Shown: piece by piece, positions 1-12,453 of the stretch | Layout: the number at the start of each line of letters is the position of its first letter | Numbering within the stretch: position 1 is the first letter of the stretch | Assembly: GCA_018257865.1 (NCBI GenBank) | Contig: JAEUBA010000012.1 | Coordinates: forward strand, 1 to 64,000 | DNA from: Stereocaulon alpinum | Taxonomy: Eukaryota > Ascomycota > Lecanoromycetes > Lecanorales > Stereocaulaceae | DNA length: 64,000 bases | Direction: 5' to 3' | Program-made: the position numbers and the translations under genes | Notes under the pieces: generated by a model | The model's input: the letters and a program-made list of their open reading frames with translations, nothing else | What the model was told of the DNA's origin: nothing | The model's database searches: none

Positions 1-786
1 CTCCCCCACCCATAAAAACCAACAGCACACACTCCCCAACAAACCACACCCCACAAAAAACCCAACGCGCCAAAACCCCAAAACCCCCTAAAACATACAA
101 ACAACACCAACACCAAGAACCTAATAACACTAACACTAAAACACCATACCCCATCGAAAGTACAAAGACACAAAGAAACAATCCACCCTATCGCGCAACA
201 ATAGCAAATGGCATACATAGTTTTGACACAGTAGTGACTGCTATAGTAGGGGATTATCTGTAAAGGGAAGTATATGCAGAGGAAGAAAAGTTTATTATAG
301 GAAGTAAAGTAAGGTAAGGTAGGAGAAGCGGACATGCGTAATTAATGGACGCGGTGCGGTGCGGCGCCGTCATGAGAGCTGGTGTGTATTGATGAGAGAG
401 GTTGAGTTCGGTGCGAGATGATGCACCATTGTATAAATGACAAGCACCCGAGAGTTGATTTTCGATTACTGCTGAGCGCGACAATCTATTCACTTCTGCT
501 TCATGTTCCTGTGAAAAAGTCAGTATCAACCAGGGGACTTGCCTTGAGAGTGATCCTATGTGTTTGAAAATTGAGCAGCATTTGGAATATTCACAACTGA
601 GGTTGAGCAGTGAATTATATTATAGAGCGGGTAAATGCCATGTATTGGACCAACTACCTAGGCAGCGAACCTAATGCCATCGCATGCGTATCTTCCAACT
701 CGCCTTCGTTCTTGTCCGCGCCTACTCGCATGAAGCGAGGAATTGCAATTTGTAAAGGCCGGCGAGCCGAGTTCTACAGAGGAAAA
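1..786. other. Left-edge intergenic DNA, nothing recognisable
   Basis: The first 200 bases are strongly A/C-rich with almost no G on the plus strand, followed by ordinary mixed sequence. The only open frames are short and have no recognisable composition. This is presumably the 3' flank of the kinase gene to the right plus intergenic DNA. No promoter or RNA gene could be identified. Confidence 0.5.
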
Positions 787-2691
787 TTAAAAATTTCCAA
801 CCCACTCAGCATCGTCTCTTAGGCTCTCACGTGAGAGGCCATGAGTGTCCCGGCGCCAATCGAGAACTTTGGCTGCCGCATTCTCTTTCCTGTTACTCCT
901 GTCCCGACCTCCATTCCAACCCCCATTCCCAGAAAAAACTTTGAGTCCAAAACCAGAGCGCCAGTTGTTCCCAGTATTTAGACGTTTCCGACCAGATGCA
1001 GGTAAAGACTCAGTGGACTGATTGTATTGACCGTACTCACGCCGACGATTGCCTAGTGCTACCCACTTATCCATGATAGATCGCTTCGCAGGGGTAGTAT
1101 TCTCAACCACGGGGCGCTTTGAAGGAGGTGAGTAGCGTGGTGAGGTATCCTCAAAGATAAAGACATCATGCTCGCTGACACTGTCCCTTGTTGCCGGCTG
1201 CTCCTGCTTTGGGGTGCGGGCCCTCGCGTTTGTAGCAGAGTCCTTGATCTCAGAAAGCCCAGAGCGGCGAACAGTAGTGTCTTTGTCTTTGCTCTCCTGG
1301 CTCCAGGTCCGACTGTTGTACTCGCGTCGTTGCTCCAAAGCGTTATCGTGCTCGACGAACTCTTCCTCCTCGTCCTCATCCCAAATATCGGTCCAGCTTT
1401 TCGAGACCGAAGCCTTCTTGTTTCCGAACACTGATGACAAAGACGTCATGCGAGCAGGTAAAGATGTGGGAACAGGGACTGGGCTGGAGCGTGGGAAATT
1501 GCGACGCACTGGTGGCTGCAGAACCATTGATTTGAGAGATGCACCGAGGTTTGAGTCCAGGCCAGAAGTCAAGGAAGAGTTTTGAGCCATGGAGTACCAG
1601 GAGTTTCGATCCCTTTCGGAGGTAGGGAACAGGTCTTCGCTTGTGTAGCTCTCCGTATCTGGAATAGCAGACAATTGACGGCGATTGGGGCTCATGTGAA
1701 GTGCTTTTGACCATGGGAACGAACCATCTTCATTGACTTGAGGACTTGAAACCGACGGCGTGCGAAGAGGCTCCCTGTTTGAACTTGCAGGAGCAACTTC
1801 GCGAGCTTCGGTGCAAAAGTCGTCCAAGACCTCCTCGTCGGTGGTGAAGCTAACGACCCTTTCGAGGGCAGACCGAACAGCGGATAGAGACCGCTTGGCA
1901 GGGTCAATGGCCAATGCATGAACCAAGACATCAAAGGTATCCTGAGACATATTAGGGAAAATGTCAAAGAGGGCTTGGTTATCTCTGGCGAAGTCCGTGA
2001 ATAGCTTGTCAGATTCGGTTGGTGTCACGAAGGGGTTGCGTGAGAAGAGAACGTTCAGTAGGCAGATACCGATAGCCCAGGTGTCGGCCTTGGCTGGGGA
2101 ATAGCCGTTGTCTGCAGGGTCATATTGCTCCGGGGCCATGTACCTGTCACTGCCAACGCAAGCTTCGTAAGACCAAGCATCCGTGGTAGCAAGTCCGAGG
2201 TCACCGAGTTTCATAGAGCCGTCTTGGGCAAGGAAGATGTTCTCCGGCTTGATGTCACGATGGTAGAGCCCCTTAGAATGCATGTAGTCGACAGCACCAA
2301 CAAGTTGCAGCATGAAGTCACGAACATTTTCGGTCTGAAGCGGTCCCCGGCCAACACGGATCGCTTCGTATAAATCGCCCATGGAACAATATTCTAGCAC
2401 GAGGTAGATGTGGGCCTTGGTCTCGAAAGAGTGAATGAGATTGACAATGTTTGGGTGGTTTCCGAGACGATCATGGCATGCAAGTTCCACGGAGTTCTCA
2501 TCGATGTGAATTGCAGGACAGTCTTTCGTCGCCGAGGCCTTGCTCAAGCACTTGATAGCCACAGATTCGCCGGTGATAATGTCCTTCGCCAGGAAGACCA
2601 TGCCAAACGATCCATGGTTTAAGGGAGAGACCGACTTGTAGCGCCCATCCAGCATCAACCCTGCAACAAACCCAGTCTTCATACAGTCCAT
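787..2691 (-). CDS. Ran1/Ksp1-type serine/threonine protein kinase
   Basis: Single-exon 634-residue protein. The kinase domain spans roughly residues 17-285. Visible are a glycine loop (GSFGMV, 27-32), the ATP-anchoring lysine in VAIK (K47), the catalytic loop HRDIKPEN (144-151), DLG in place of the usual DFG (164-166), and APE (186-188). The remaining ~350 residues are low-complexity, rich in Ser, Arg and Pro, and end in an acidic/aromatic tail (EWVGNF). This is the layout of the Ran1/Ksp1 family of fungal kinases, which act in nutrient signalling, mating/meiosis control and autophagy in yeasts; its role here is inferred from family only. The annotated ATG is the most upstream one. An internal Met at residue 13 (MLDGRY) is the alternative, since family members often begin near there. 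Confidence 0.88.
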   Translation of the reverse strand: MDCMKTGFVAGLMLDGRYKSVSPLNHGSFGMVFLAKDIITGESVAIKCLSKASATKDCPAIHIDENSVELACHDRLGNHPNIVNLIHSFETKAHIYLVLEYCSMGDLYEAIRVGRGPLQTENVRDFMLQLVGAVDYMHSKGLYHRDIKPENIFLAQDGSMKLGDLGLATTDAWSYEACVGSDRYMAPEQYDPADNGYSPAKADTWAIGICLLNVLFSRNPFVTPTESDKLFTDFARDNQALFDIFPNMSQDTFDVLVHALAIDPAKRSLSAVRSALERVVSFTTDEEVLDDFCTEAREVAPASSNREPLRTPSVSSPQVNEDGSFPWSKALHMSPNRRQLSAIPDTESYTSEDLFPTSERDRNSWYSMAQNSSLTSGLDSNLGASLKSMVLQPPVRRNFPRSSPVPVPTSLPARMTSLSSVFGNKKASVSKSWTDIWDEDEEEEFVEHDNALEQRREYNSRTWSQESKDKDTTVRRSGLSEIKDSATNARARTPKQEQPATRDSVSEHDVFIFEDTSPRYSPPSKRPVVENTTPAKRSIMDKWVALGNRRREYGQYNQSTESLPASGRKRLNTGNNWRSGFGLKVFSGNGGWNGGRDRSNRKENAAAKVLDWRRDTHGLSRESLRDDAEWVGNF

Positions 2692-5600
2692 ATCGTCCGC
2701 GAGTTATTCGTAGTAGCCGAGACAGAACCCTAAGAATCAACACAACACGAATCGATAGCGAAACTCCCAGTGGATAACTTTTGGTGAAGATGGTACACGA
2801 GAAGTTGTCTCGAAGTCTAGTCTGGACGATCCTAAAGAAGTGACGTGGTACCCGGGGGATCAGGTCCGGGTGTAGTAGCTGGCGTAAAGGAAGCTTAGGA
2901 AATGTCGTTGAGTCGGGGTATCGAACAAAGCTGCAAAGGGACCTTGGAATTATACTTGGAAACGCACGCGCTGAATAGACCGCTCCACTCGCCACACATG
3001 GACCAAAAAAAACTCCGTCTCGTTCTATCAGAGGCTCATGTGCACAGGGTAAGGATGTTTTATATGAACAAGGAAAGTCGTCCGTGTTGTGGATCGATAG
3101 GCAGACTGTGTATGTACGAGGACGAGGACGAGATGAAATCGTTAAGTGAGCATCCGAATTACTGAAATTTTATGTTTGAATCGTAAGAGCGAGGGTGCCG
3201 AAGGAAAAGTTGAGAGAAGGAGAGGACGTCGAGGTGTATCGACAGTAACGGGACTGAGGGATGGATGTGTCGCTGCGTAGAGTCGTGAGAAGATGAAAAC
3301 TGGCTAGAAGGTAGGACTTGTTTCAGGTTCGTGAAGGCTGCTCATCGAAGGTTGGAACAATCCTTCGGGACAGGCTTGTGGCCTGACAGTATGACGGCGG
3401 TGCTGTAATCGAGGAATGAAGTGAGATATAGATAGTTTCGAGTCGTGAGGTTCAAGGTGAGTGACAAGCTCGTTAACCACTAAGTGCTTTTTGATGAATC
3501 GTTCACAGCTAGGCTCTTATTGATGGCGTCGAGGCTCCAACGGGCTGCCTGTGACTCAATTGCTGGAGCACGCAGGCCGTATTGACTTGTAGATAGCGTA
3601 GGACCAAGGGTAGGAAGAGTATTAGATGGCTCGAGCTGATCGTGATGAGTTGGGGGATGAGGAAGCCGTTAGGGTTGCTGTAGGTGACGACGAGGAATGG
3701 AATGAAGGGAGCGACGCTGGTGAACCGAAACAAAGGCAACAACAATGACTGACGTGGGGGGTGAATTGGCAAGTACGATCAGAACATTGTTGAAGTTATC
3801 GAGGCTGTAGAAGGATCATGATGGGCTATGATGCTTGAGTAGAAGCAAGGTGGGATGAAGCTCGGGTGCAAGCAAGTTTATGGGGGAGACTCAGCGATTG
3901 AGCGACTGGGGGCGGGAGATTGCGCTATGTCAATACACTGCCAGCATCGTTGTCCAAACAAAGTAGCCGGTCTGTGGCTACGTACCGCTAATACCCTTCC
4001 GGTATAGCTCCATACGACGCCTCCTCTCATTTCGACTTTCTAGCACTTTCTTCCAAGCTAAGCGACGCCAAGAAAAGAGGGGCCGCCCTTGAACAGTGGC
4101 CAAAGAACACCCCTACCCAAGCTCAGCGCTACGCCTGCACCCTTTGGGGGTACCTGGGAATAATCCATGATCCTACACCAACCAGGCACCTATGTCGCTA
4201 ACCGCCTTGGTCTTGGTTCCTATTTTGAGACCACACTTTCTGAGACGAGTCTGAAGCGTACCAACATACAAACAAAGAGGATTCGGCTAGACTTGGTACG
4301 TACCATAGATCCATCCCTGTTGGCCATGGACAGATCATCGATTGTTCTATCGCACGGAGAACAACTTTCTAGTTACGAATAGTTAATAGGAATGCTTTCG
4401 GGTCCCAGGCAGACGCACAATCGTAGCACACCTTTTTCGTCACCACCCCATGGCCCAGGATTGACTGTGACGATCGCATGACTGCGGAAAGAAATTAATA
4501 ACAAAGAGGTTGCGTCCCCATGACCACGGTCAGCCGAGTCAGCCAATCCTTACCTATGGGAGTTTTAACCATGTACGTCAGATCTGCGGCAGAGCCAACT
4601 CCTTTTGTTTCGTCCTTTGAGGTCTGGCCACGTCTTCTAAGCACGGTGGTCCCTGTTGCCTTAGTACCCTTACCACGCCCTCCCCTTTGGCGCCGATCTT
4701 CTACCCGTCTCCTTCGTGGACGGGCTTATGCACGCTTGTGTCGGCTTTATGCAAGCTTGCTAACCGGCTTTCGCCAAGGGCAACGAAACTATTGAGACCA
4801 TCTGACTGGATAATAATTTCGTCGCATACTTTGGCTTATGCATGTCTGCGACGAGGCATTTATTGGCGTACCCGTCAATAATGCAGACTCTGGTTATTCT
4901 TGCTCAAACGGAGCTTAGGGATTTGTAACTGCCGTTGCAGGTCGCGTGCCAGTGCATTCGGTTACGGGCATCATCGTTGATCTCGAAAACGAACTAAAGT
5001 TGATATCGTGATTCGCGTTAAGCATGAATTCCAAGGGTACGCTCTCTCCACACAATTTGCAACCAGGCGGTCTGTCCCGGCCGAACACATGTGCTAGATG
5101 TGACATCGTCCGCCAAGTGAAAGGCGGTGAATTTTCCGAGGTTCGAGACGAGCCAACGCGGGAGTAAATTACCTAAGGATCTCAAATGCTCTAACGACGA
5201 TCATTGAAAACTCTCACGAATTGCATGTCTGTGAATAATTAATACTGATATGAGCTTTTCTCCAGCTTTTCAAGGTCTCGGATCAGGCAGAACTTCCGTA
5301 AAGCCATGCCGGTTTGGTGACCTCGAAGTACACATGCTGTCAATTGTCTGGTGGCACCTATCGAACATCGGGCTCCGAGCTCAAGGTTTTGACTTCTGAT
5401 TTGCATTCAGCACCAGGGCAGATGAAGTCCTGAGAAGCTGTCGTAAGAACCCACGTCTTTCTTGTTCAGTCGAAGAGTCTGTCTGCTCCTAGGATAGTTT
5501 TTGTCTTGCTTATGCGCGCCATGAGAGGTTTCGCCAGGCGGCGCTACTCCTTCAAAGCAGTACTACTCTCCTCAACTACGCGAAATGTAAGGTCTTTGCT

Positions 5601-8480
5601 TACAAACAACGTCCCTGTTCTTTTGCTATACTAGAAGAGAACGGCATGGACTGATTCTTCGCTACTTTCATGACTAATTCCCGAAGCAATGCTTCTATTG
5701 CTGGACTCTGTAATGCCATGTTTATCCTCGGATCTGGTCCAAGGATAAATGCTTTGGCGGTGAACAGTAGTCCCTCCAAAGTCGACTTGTACGTTCATTA
5801 GTCTTGCTCGGAGAGCTTCCCTCTTCGGACCACTGCTCTAGGAGGCAAAAGACTAGACATCGCTGCATTAACACCATGGTGGCTGGGCTAGCTCTGCAAT
5901 CTAGCCTGTTCCTGTGCAACCATACATAAGGTACTCTTACTAATTGACGCCTTCCACTTACTACATCTTACTTCTTACTAAGGTGCGGCAAGTGAAAGAT
6001 GCATAATTCTCCGTTGGCCAGCGGTGAAGAAGAATTTGTTGAAGAAAAGACGGTCAATTCTTTGGAAGGGCCAGAACAGCGTAGCTGCATAAGTGCAGTA
6101 TTAGCGCCGGCCGCACGGGACAAACTTGGTCCAAGCGTGCTGTCACTTGTGAGAGTTGTTGGTTTCCATTCTATGCGGTACGACGCTCAACAGGCAAAGA
6201 GATGAAAACTTGCAAAGGGCTAGACTGAATATCTACGAGACCTGCGTTTTCCGACCTAAACGAGGAACAGTGAAGTCCGACTTTCCCGCTTCCTGACGGA
6301 ATGTTTCCATTGGCACCACGATCACAACCATTGAAGTCTTCTGTGATCTTCGAGCCTATTCACAGGCTGGTGCAGGTGTCCTGATCACCCATTGTGTCTT
6401 ACGCTCCGACTTGCGCTTCACATCGGCTACGGTATCCTCGCCTGCGTGACGACGTAGCATACCGGCAGCGGTACGGGCCCTGACTTGCCAAGAAACCCTT
6501 TGATGCCTCGTTCGTGGACAACGACAGCGCCGGAAGTGAACCAGAATTCATCGCGACTCAATGTAGCTGACAAGAGAGTACATCAAAAGCATTGAGATGG
6601 TAACAATTATTTATCGCTTTTCTCCATCACCTCTGGTGATACCGCTGCCAGTTCGAATTCTGCTCCGTCGAACAATCTTTCCTCTCATCTCTACGCTCCC
6701 GAACTATTGCTGCGGTTACGATGTTCACCATTTGACTTCATGAAACAATTTCGTATCTCCAGCTTTCCAAGTAGTCCATGTGCCGCTTCTGCAGCTTATC
6801 TGCTTTCAATATCATTGCCCTGAAACCCTCTGGAGGAATATACTACGGACCATCTAAAGCGATATGTAGATTGTTCGACTACGAGTCGTGAGATTATGGG
6901 AGCTGCAAATCATTGAGTTTCTTAGAGAGCGAAGCTGTATGCGCACATTTCGTGGGAAGTTTGAGCCCAGAAGTGTCACATCAATCGGTGAGTAGTACTG
7001 TTGTGGTACATTTTGTAAAACTTTCGAGCTGTGACGTATTGAATATATAAGATATCCAAAAACTTCTCTGTACGATTCCCGCGATTTTTGAGTGAGGCTC
7101 ATGGCAATTACCGCAGTGCTGCAGCCGCCAGGTGTTGAATTGTCCACCCAAGTGAGCTCAACATATTAGCCATCCCCACCCGACGCCTTCAGACCTCGAT
7201 CGGGTTCATGCCAGCCCCTATCGCGCTCTCGAGTAATTATTCCCATGCGTCACTGGAACTGAAGTCAAACTAAGATCTATTGGCTCATTCTCGTCTTCAA
7301 CCACAGTCGACTCATCAAATTCGTACATTAGCGAAACAATGCCATAACTTCCAGCCTTCGACATGTCTTATTAGACCCAAAGCCTGTATGAAATGATCAA
7401 GTATCACAGTTATCAAAACAACATACCAGATTACCCCAGCCAGCATCACTCTCTAACATCTAACACGAAGACTCATACCCAAATGCCACAACAATAGGTA
7501 CAAAGCTATGCCGGACAAATGCAGCCCACGTAATTCATGACCACATTCTCAACTCCAAGGATCAAGACGTTACAAGATCTTTTCCACAATAACGCTAAGC
7601 AACAGAACCATCCAAACCAAACAACGACGCATCACACAAACAAAGCCATCTCGAAACCAACATCTCGCCGCTTCAAACGAACCCACGACCTTACAATCCG
7701 CAACTAAACAAACCCAGAAAACAGCAAGCAACATATCTAAAAAGCCCCCCCAAAAAACCGCACAGGAGTCGAACCCGCTACAACCCCAAAACGTAATCCG
7801 AATCATCAACTGCGTGCCCAACAATATTCCACATATTTCTCCAACTTCAAACACTCACTCGTACCCATCACCTATCCTAGTAATCCCACCCCACCCCAAG
7901 CCTTCAAAACCAGACACCACACTCACAAGTCCACCCTGCCTTGCATTCCCTACAGGAGCATCATCCGTAACTGTGGAGTTGTGAGCAGCGTTGGGAGAGA
8001 GCAATTCCCAGACTCGGATTGAGGACTATTATGTTATTAGTAAGGATTAGGATCGTGCATCAAAGCCGCCGCATGCGCTTACGGCAGCGAGGTCTTGAGG
8101 GTTTGGGGTTGGGTATGGGTATGCGATGGATGGGGTATCGGTACTAAGGGGCTATTTGGTGATCGTGGGGGTTCCTGTGTGGGGGTGTAGGGGGGAGGGA
8201 GGGGGGAAGAGTAGGGCGTTAAGGTAGATTATCTTTTGGTGATTGGATGGTTCTTTGTTGGTGATGTTCTCGTTAGTGCCTGAGAGCAGAGCAATTTTTA
8301 GGATTGGATTTTTTGGAAATTGTCTGAGTATTGGTAAGTGGCTGTTGTTGGTGTTTTGATTTGTGGTTCTGAGGGGTTGGGAACGGGCATCTCTCACTAT
8401 GGCTTTGCTAGCAACTTTATTCTTAGAAGATGCGAGACGGAATGTACTTTGACTTTATGTTTACTGCGCTGCATTGTTTT
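2692..8480. other. Gene-poor region of about 5.8 kb
   Basis: All open frames here are under 100 codons, mutually overlapping and without recognisable motifs. The first few hundred bases are the promoter side of the kinase gene. The section 7.4-7.9 kb is A/C-rich on the plus strand. The section around 8.1-8.4 kb is G/T-rich. I see no transposase, tandem repeat or convincing RNA gene. The rest may be old, degraded sequence. Confidence 0.5.
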
Positions 8481-8489
8481 ATCATCATG

Positions 8490-8954
8490 TTTTTAGTTTC
8501 TGGCCGAAACGCGGCCACTCTTCTACGCCCGCTGTATCCTCGTTATCGAGCCCACTCTCACACAGACAACAAACGCCGAGTCCGAGATCACAATCACTTC
8601 TGACAATTTTCTCAGCGCTATTACACATCTGTAGAGATATCCGCACCGGCACGCCGCGTTCTGCAGGTAGCGTGCCTGGTAGTCGCTTCGCCTTCTAAAT
8701 TCCATCAAGAAATTATAGAGCGGACGGGAACTCTGCTCGACTTCCTGCGTACCGAGCTTGCCCTTCGGAATCTGACCATCATCTTCGACATTCTCGAAGA
8801 GCTTCCAGCCGATGAAGCTCCCCATGTCGGCGATCACGAATGGCGCCGCACACGCCGCTTGTGGTACCTAATCCGACGACTGATGACGCAGATCGTGCGT
8901 CTTTCGGCTTGTAAGACGTTGGTGTTGCACTACAACGTCTTGCGCCTTGGCTAA
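8490..8954 (+). pseudogene. Decayed fragment of an uncharacterised coding gene
   Basis: Two adjacent plus-strand frames read like real protein but lie in different phases. The first starts near 8500 (LAETRPLFYARCILVIEPT...) and runs to a stop near 8635. The second starts near 8700 and ends at TAA 8952-8954 (FHQEIIERTGTLLDFLRTEL..., with an Arg-rich RRTRRLWYLIRRL section). Neither has a usable ATG. The first piece resembles the stretch after the N-terminal motif of fungal 2EXR/F-box-like hypothetical proteins, where a conserved E-T-R-x-x-F-Y occurs; that match is from memory of the family pattern. The missing start and the frame change make a relic the best explanation; an undetected multi-exon gene is possible. 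Confidence 0.4.
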
Positions 8955-9918
8955 AGTCGCGATAAATTAAGGGGTTGCAGGGAAAAGCTGCGTACTTTTG
9001 CGGTCATCTGTGAAAGCTTTGTGCAGACGTTGCGGAGAAGGTAGTTCCTAGAGAACCTAGAGATTGGGTTTCCTCCGCACTTTTGGGAGAATCTTGTTAG
9101 AATTTTGTTGATTGTACCAATACCTCCTCCCTGGTCAGGCAGCACAGACTTGGTGGTTGGCAATCACTCAAGAGCAGTTGTTTTGGAATGACCAAGTATA
9201 CTGGTCGTTGCCGTTGACAACAATCAGGGGGTTCAGGAGTATCAAGGTCACTTTGTATGACCGACATTTGACAAATGGACCGAGTCAGGAGAAGAAGCTA
9301 GAGCAACTGGGCTATTTAGTCTTTCTTGACTCGCACAATGCTGGTCGGAAGCCCTAACGTCGCGCAAGACCCTCAGCTGAATTTCAGAATCGAGCATAAT
9401 AGTGAGTTGGTGTGAGATAACAATTGAGGTTCTTGAACATGTTTGGGTAGAGTCCAAATCAGGGAAAGTCTGTGCATGACGAGGTTGCGGCGGAATAGAT
9501 CGCGGCTTTTATGACGGGGAGAATAATGCTCTACCCGAATTCCGAATATCGTGTTACTGACAAAATCCCACTCCTGAGGCTTGTAGATCTTGGTCTTACA
9601 ATCTTCGAAGGGTCAGAATCCAGGGCCTCATCTGGTGTTGGGCTCTGCAGGGCTGGTATTGGTTCACCGTTGGGGGTCGTAGCCGCCGACTTTGGACATC
9701 TCAAAGGGTGCGAGTATCGAGCATTCTATTGCTAACACTAGCTACTTCGAAACTTGCAGCCACTCGTGTTGAGATGTTTGGAGGATACGAAACCAATTCT
9801 CTGTCTCTAGCATTCAAGGAGGCCCTCGGATAGATCTCGTCTTGACGAGAATGACCAGCTGCTGATCGCTAGTCACTGGTGGCATTGAGGTTTCCCATAC
9901 CTGCATATGGATTTCCTA
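8955..9918. other. Intergenic, nothing recognisable
   Basis: About 960 bases with only short open frames on both strands and no motif I recognise. The right end is the 3' flank of the minus-strand zinc-finger gene. Confidence 0.5.
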
Positions 9919-10822
9919 TCAGGAGCGGCTCAAACCACCTCGTCGCCCACCTCTGCCGAACCTGATGCTGGGAGGGACAAATTTAAGCGCAGACATTGTG
10001 GATGTAAGCTCGTCTACGTCTGCATCAGGAGAGGGTTTTTCTTTTGACACCAGATCATCTGTCTTCGACGTTTCTGCTGCTGATGATTTGTTTGCCATTG
10101 CAGCATTTGGGTCTTCGTGCGAAGAGTTCTCCACCTCATTGGAGCGCTGATCCCGATGGAAAGCTCTGTACGCAGCGGAGCTGGGTCTGCGGTGTCTGGA
10201 TCGTAACATGGAACTACGCTTGTCAATACCTGTGTTGACTATGAGAAAGTCGTAGTTCTATGTAACGTTAGACAAATCCACACAGTGCTAACGGTCATTT
10301 GCTTACCTTTGGGAACATATGCTTGTCTACGAGATGCATCCGCCGCTTTTGTGGTGTAGAGCAGATCTTGTCACAGTCCTGAACGAAGCACCGATACTGT
10401 AACAGCCCATCAGCACCCAATTGACTCTGACACCAGTATTAAACCTCGCAAGATACCGTCTTCTCGTCGTTCGCTCTCCTCGCATCCTCCAACGGATCAT
10501 GATTTTCGCTAATATGCAGCCCCAGAAAATGCTCCGTCGGGAAGTTTCTCCTACACTCCGAGCACCGATACGCGTGCACCTTCGCGTAATGTACTTCGAA
10601 CTCCTCGAATGTAGAGAACACGAGTGTCTCGGTGTGGGGTGGAAGCGAGCATCTCATTACTGCTCTTGTTTGGGCTTCGTCTGAGGTCTGGCGGTACTTT
10701 GAGGAGTGCAATGGCGCGGCGATGGTGTTGGAGGCTGGCGACGGGGCGTCAGGGGTTAAAGAAGGGGAAGACGGCCTGGAAAGGTCCGGAGATGATGAGG
10801 CTGATCGAGGGCGTTTGGGCAT
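9919..10822 (-). CDS. C2H2 zinc-finger protein of the ZNF511 type
   Basis: Three exons rebuilt by hand: 10822-10457, 10396-10307 and 10257-9919, giving about 264 residues. Both introns are short GT..AG introns (about 60 and 49 bases) and the frame is kept exactly. A Ser/Pro-rich N-terminus precedes a C2H2-type finger (YRCSECRRNFPTEHFLGLH). A second finger is encoded mostly by the 30-codon middle exon (CFVQDCDKICSTPQKRRMH), followed by LVDKHMFPKNYDFLIVNTG and a C-terminal tail ending in a Gly/Arg-rich stretch (FGRGGRRGG). The motif CSTPQKRRMHL followed by KHMFPK is characteristic of the ZNF511 family, whose molecular role is poorly known. The ATG at 10822 is the first in frame. The promoter side faces the transposon at 11073. 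Confidence 0.82.
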
Positions 10823-11072
10823 GGGAGCGGTGTAGCACAAAAGTTTGCGGAGGCTGCTTGGCTAGGTTTTGTCCATCTCCGGTATCTTCTGCTGCGAATA
10901 CACCATGAAACGCCCCCGTCAAGACTGGCACCAGTCAAGATGCATTGAACTTGGACACATTCTTGACTTGAGAAGGGTTTTTACTGCATAGGCTGCACGG
11001 GAGTAAATTGCTTTTTCGGGTTTAAGAGTTGGAGTTAAGAGCCTTATCAGCCTAACGGAGTTGGGATAGGTA
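10823..11072. promoter_or_regulatory. Putative promoter region of the ZNF511-like gene
   Basis: About 250 bases between the start codon of the zinc-finger gene and the transposon. No clear TATA box. The insertion of the transposon at 11073 truncates or displaces whatever lay further upstream. Confidence 0.3.
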
Positions 11073-11153
11073 CGGTGTTCCGGGATAACCAATTGGTCAC
11101 ATCATATATTTTGAACTTTTATTTCTGAAAACCTAATCCACCGCATTTGCAAC
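11073..11153 (+). repeat. Left terminal inverted repeat
   Basis: 81-bp arm; its reverse complement is at 11951-12031 with one mismatch (CATCATATAT versus CATCAAATAT). Confidence 0.93.
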
Positions 11154-11950
11154 TCTCATTAATCCAGTAACTACACCACCACCAGCTATTAACTGTCTAT
11201 TAAGTGACTTAAATAGTTGTTTCTATACGCAATAAACCCTTGCTGGTGGTCAGAACTATGCGCCGTCGTCTCCCGCCACCGTACATGTCGCCGCCGGAAA
11301 TAGGTGAAATGCTCATATCATCTCCACTAACGATATATAGTAGACTGCGCTGACTGCTCCCTACAGGTAAGATAACCTCCTACCAGCCTCCCGCCCTCCT
11401 TCTACATACTATCCTACGTCTGCGAGTAGCTGGGCGGGTTGCGATTCCACCCCGCTATCGTATGGTCCAGGTCTCCGCCCCAGCTGGCGGTGGGGAAGGC
11501 CCGCCTATGATGTGCACCTATAAAAGCATATGTATGCGCATTACTACAGGAGTCCTCATACGTCACTGGCGCCTCAGTTAGTAGCTAAGATATAGCTAAG
11601 TACTGCGTAGCAAGTGCTTAGTGATCCATACCGCTGTTGAGCATACATGGATACATTCGCCGCTGGAACCTTCGCCGCTGCATACTTCCCAGGAGCCTTC
11701 ACCGGAATATGTCTTTGCCTCTCCGCCTTATATTAGGTGGTGTCTATGCACCTAGGCGAGGACATCTTCAGCAGTAGCACCCCTATTGTAGGCATCAAGG
11801 ATCGATTCTCGGTGGGGGTCCAGATCAATTCTGCGCGGCGCCATTAGGATAAGAGGCAGGAATTCGATGGAGTACTATTAGACAAGCTATATGGTGCGCG
11901 CTGTAGGTGATTGGCTAGCTGGTGGAGGTGTAGTTGATGAATTATTGATA

Positions 11951-12031
11951 GTTGCAAATGCGGTGGATTAGGTTTTCAGAAATAAAAGTTCAAAATATTT
12001 GATGTGACCAATTGGTTATCCCGGAACACCG
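11951..12031 (-). repeat. Right terminal inverted repeat
   Basis: Reverse-complement partner of 11073-11153, followed directly by the TA duplication. Confidence 0.93.
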
Positions 12032-12033
12032 TA

Positions 12034-12453
12034 ATAGGCTGCTATAGTTAACCCTAGAGCTCGATCGAAGCAGTGAAAGCGAATCAGGTTCCGGAGTGCT
12101 GGCCCCAAAGCCGGCCTCAAAACCGCCTAGTCAGATTTTAATCACGCTTTGTGGGCTCATTGACGTACGGTACGTAGTCGCTTAGGGGCCCCCTATTCCA
12201 AGAAACGCTGAAATTTCGTTGGCGACGAGGAGAGGAATTCTAAGGCAGCTCTGGCTATTTCACCAATCAGTGCACAAAGCAACAACTCAACTACGCATTG
12301 CTCATAAGTTTCAGAATTCATGTCATTGGCACTTATAAGGTCTGCCCAGAGTCCGACGGAGTCGAAATGCTTTGACGTTGGATTTCATTGAATAACCTGG
12401 TCGTGAACATATCCGAAAAGTCACACAATCTTTGCCACTACTAAATTTGTCCA
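12034..12453. other. Intergenic between transposon and tyrosinase 3' end
   Basis: About 420 bases with no open frame of interest; presumably the 3' untranslated region of the minus-strand tyrosinase gene and spacer. Confidence 0.4.

Larger units (their letters stand above)
11071..12033. mobile_element. Non-autonomous DNA transposon (MITE-like) with 81-bp TIRs
   Basis: A 959-bp element at 11073-12031 is bounded by inverted repeats. The left arm 11073-11153 begins CGGTGTTCCGGGATAACCAA. The right arm 11951-12031 is its reverse complement with one mismatch over 81 bases, and weaker similarity continues inward. The element is flanked on each side by TA (11071-11072 and 12032-12033), the target duplication expected of Tc1/mariner/pogo superfamily elements. 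Each arm contains the palindrome ACCAATTGGT. No open frame above 60 codons lies inside, so it cannot encode a transposase and would need one in trans. The near-identity of the arms suggests fairly recent insertion. Confidence 0.93.

Noticed and set aside
7745..7830. A tRNA-like T-arm on the minus strand (GGGTTCGACTCC)
   Set aside because: I could not fold matching acceptor, D and anticodon arms around it; the surrounding sequence is low-complexity.
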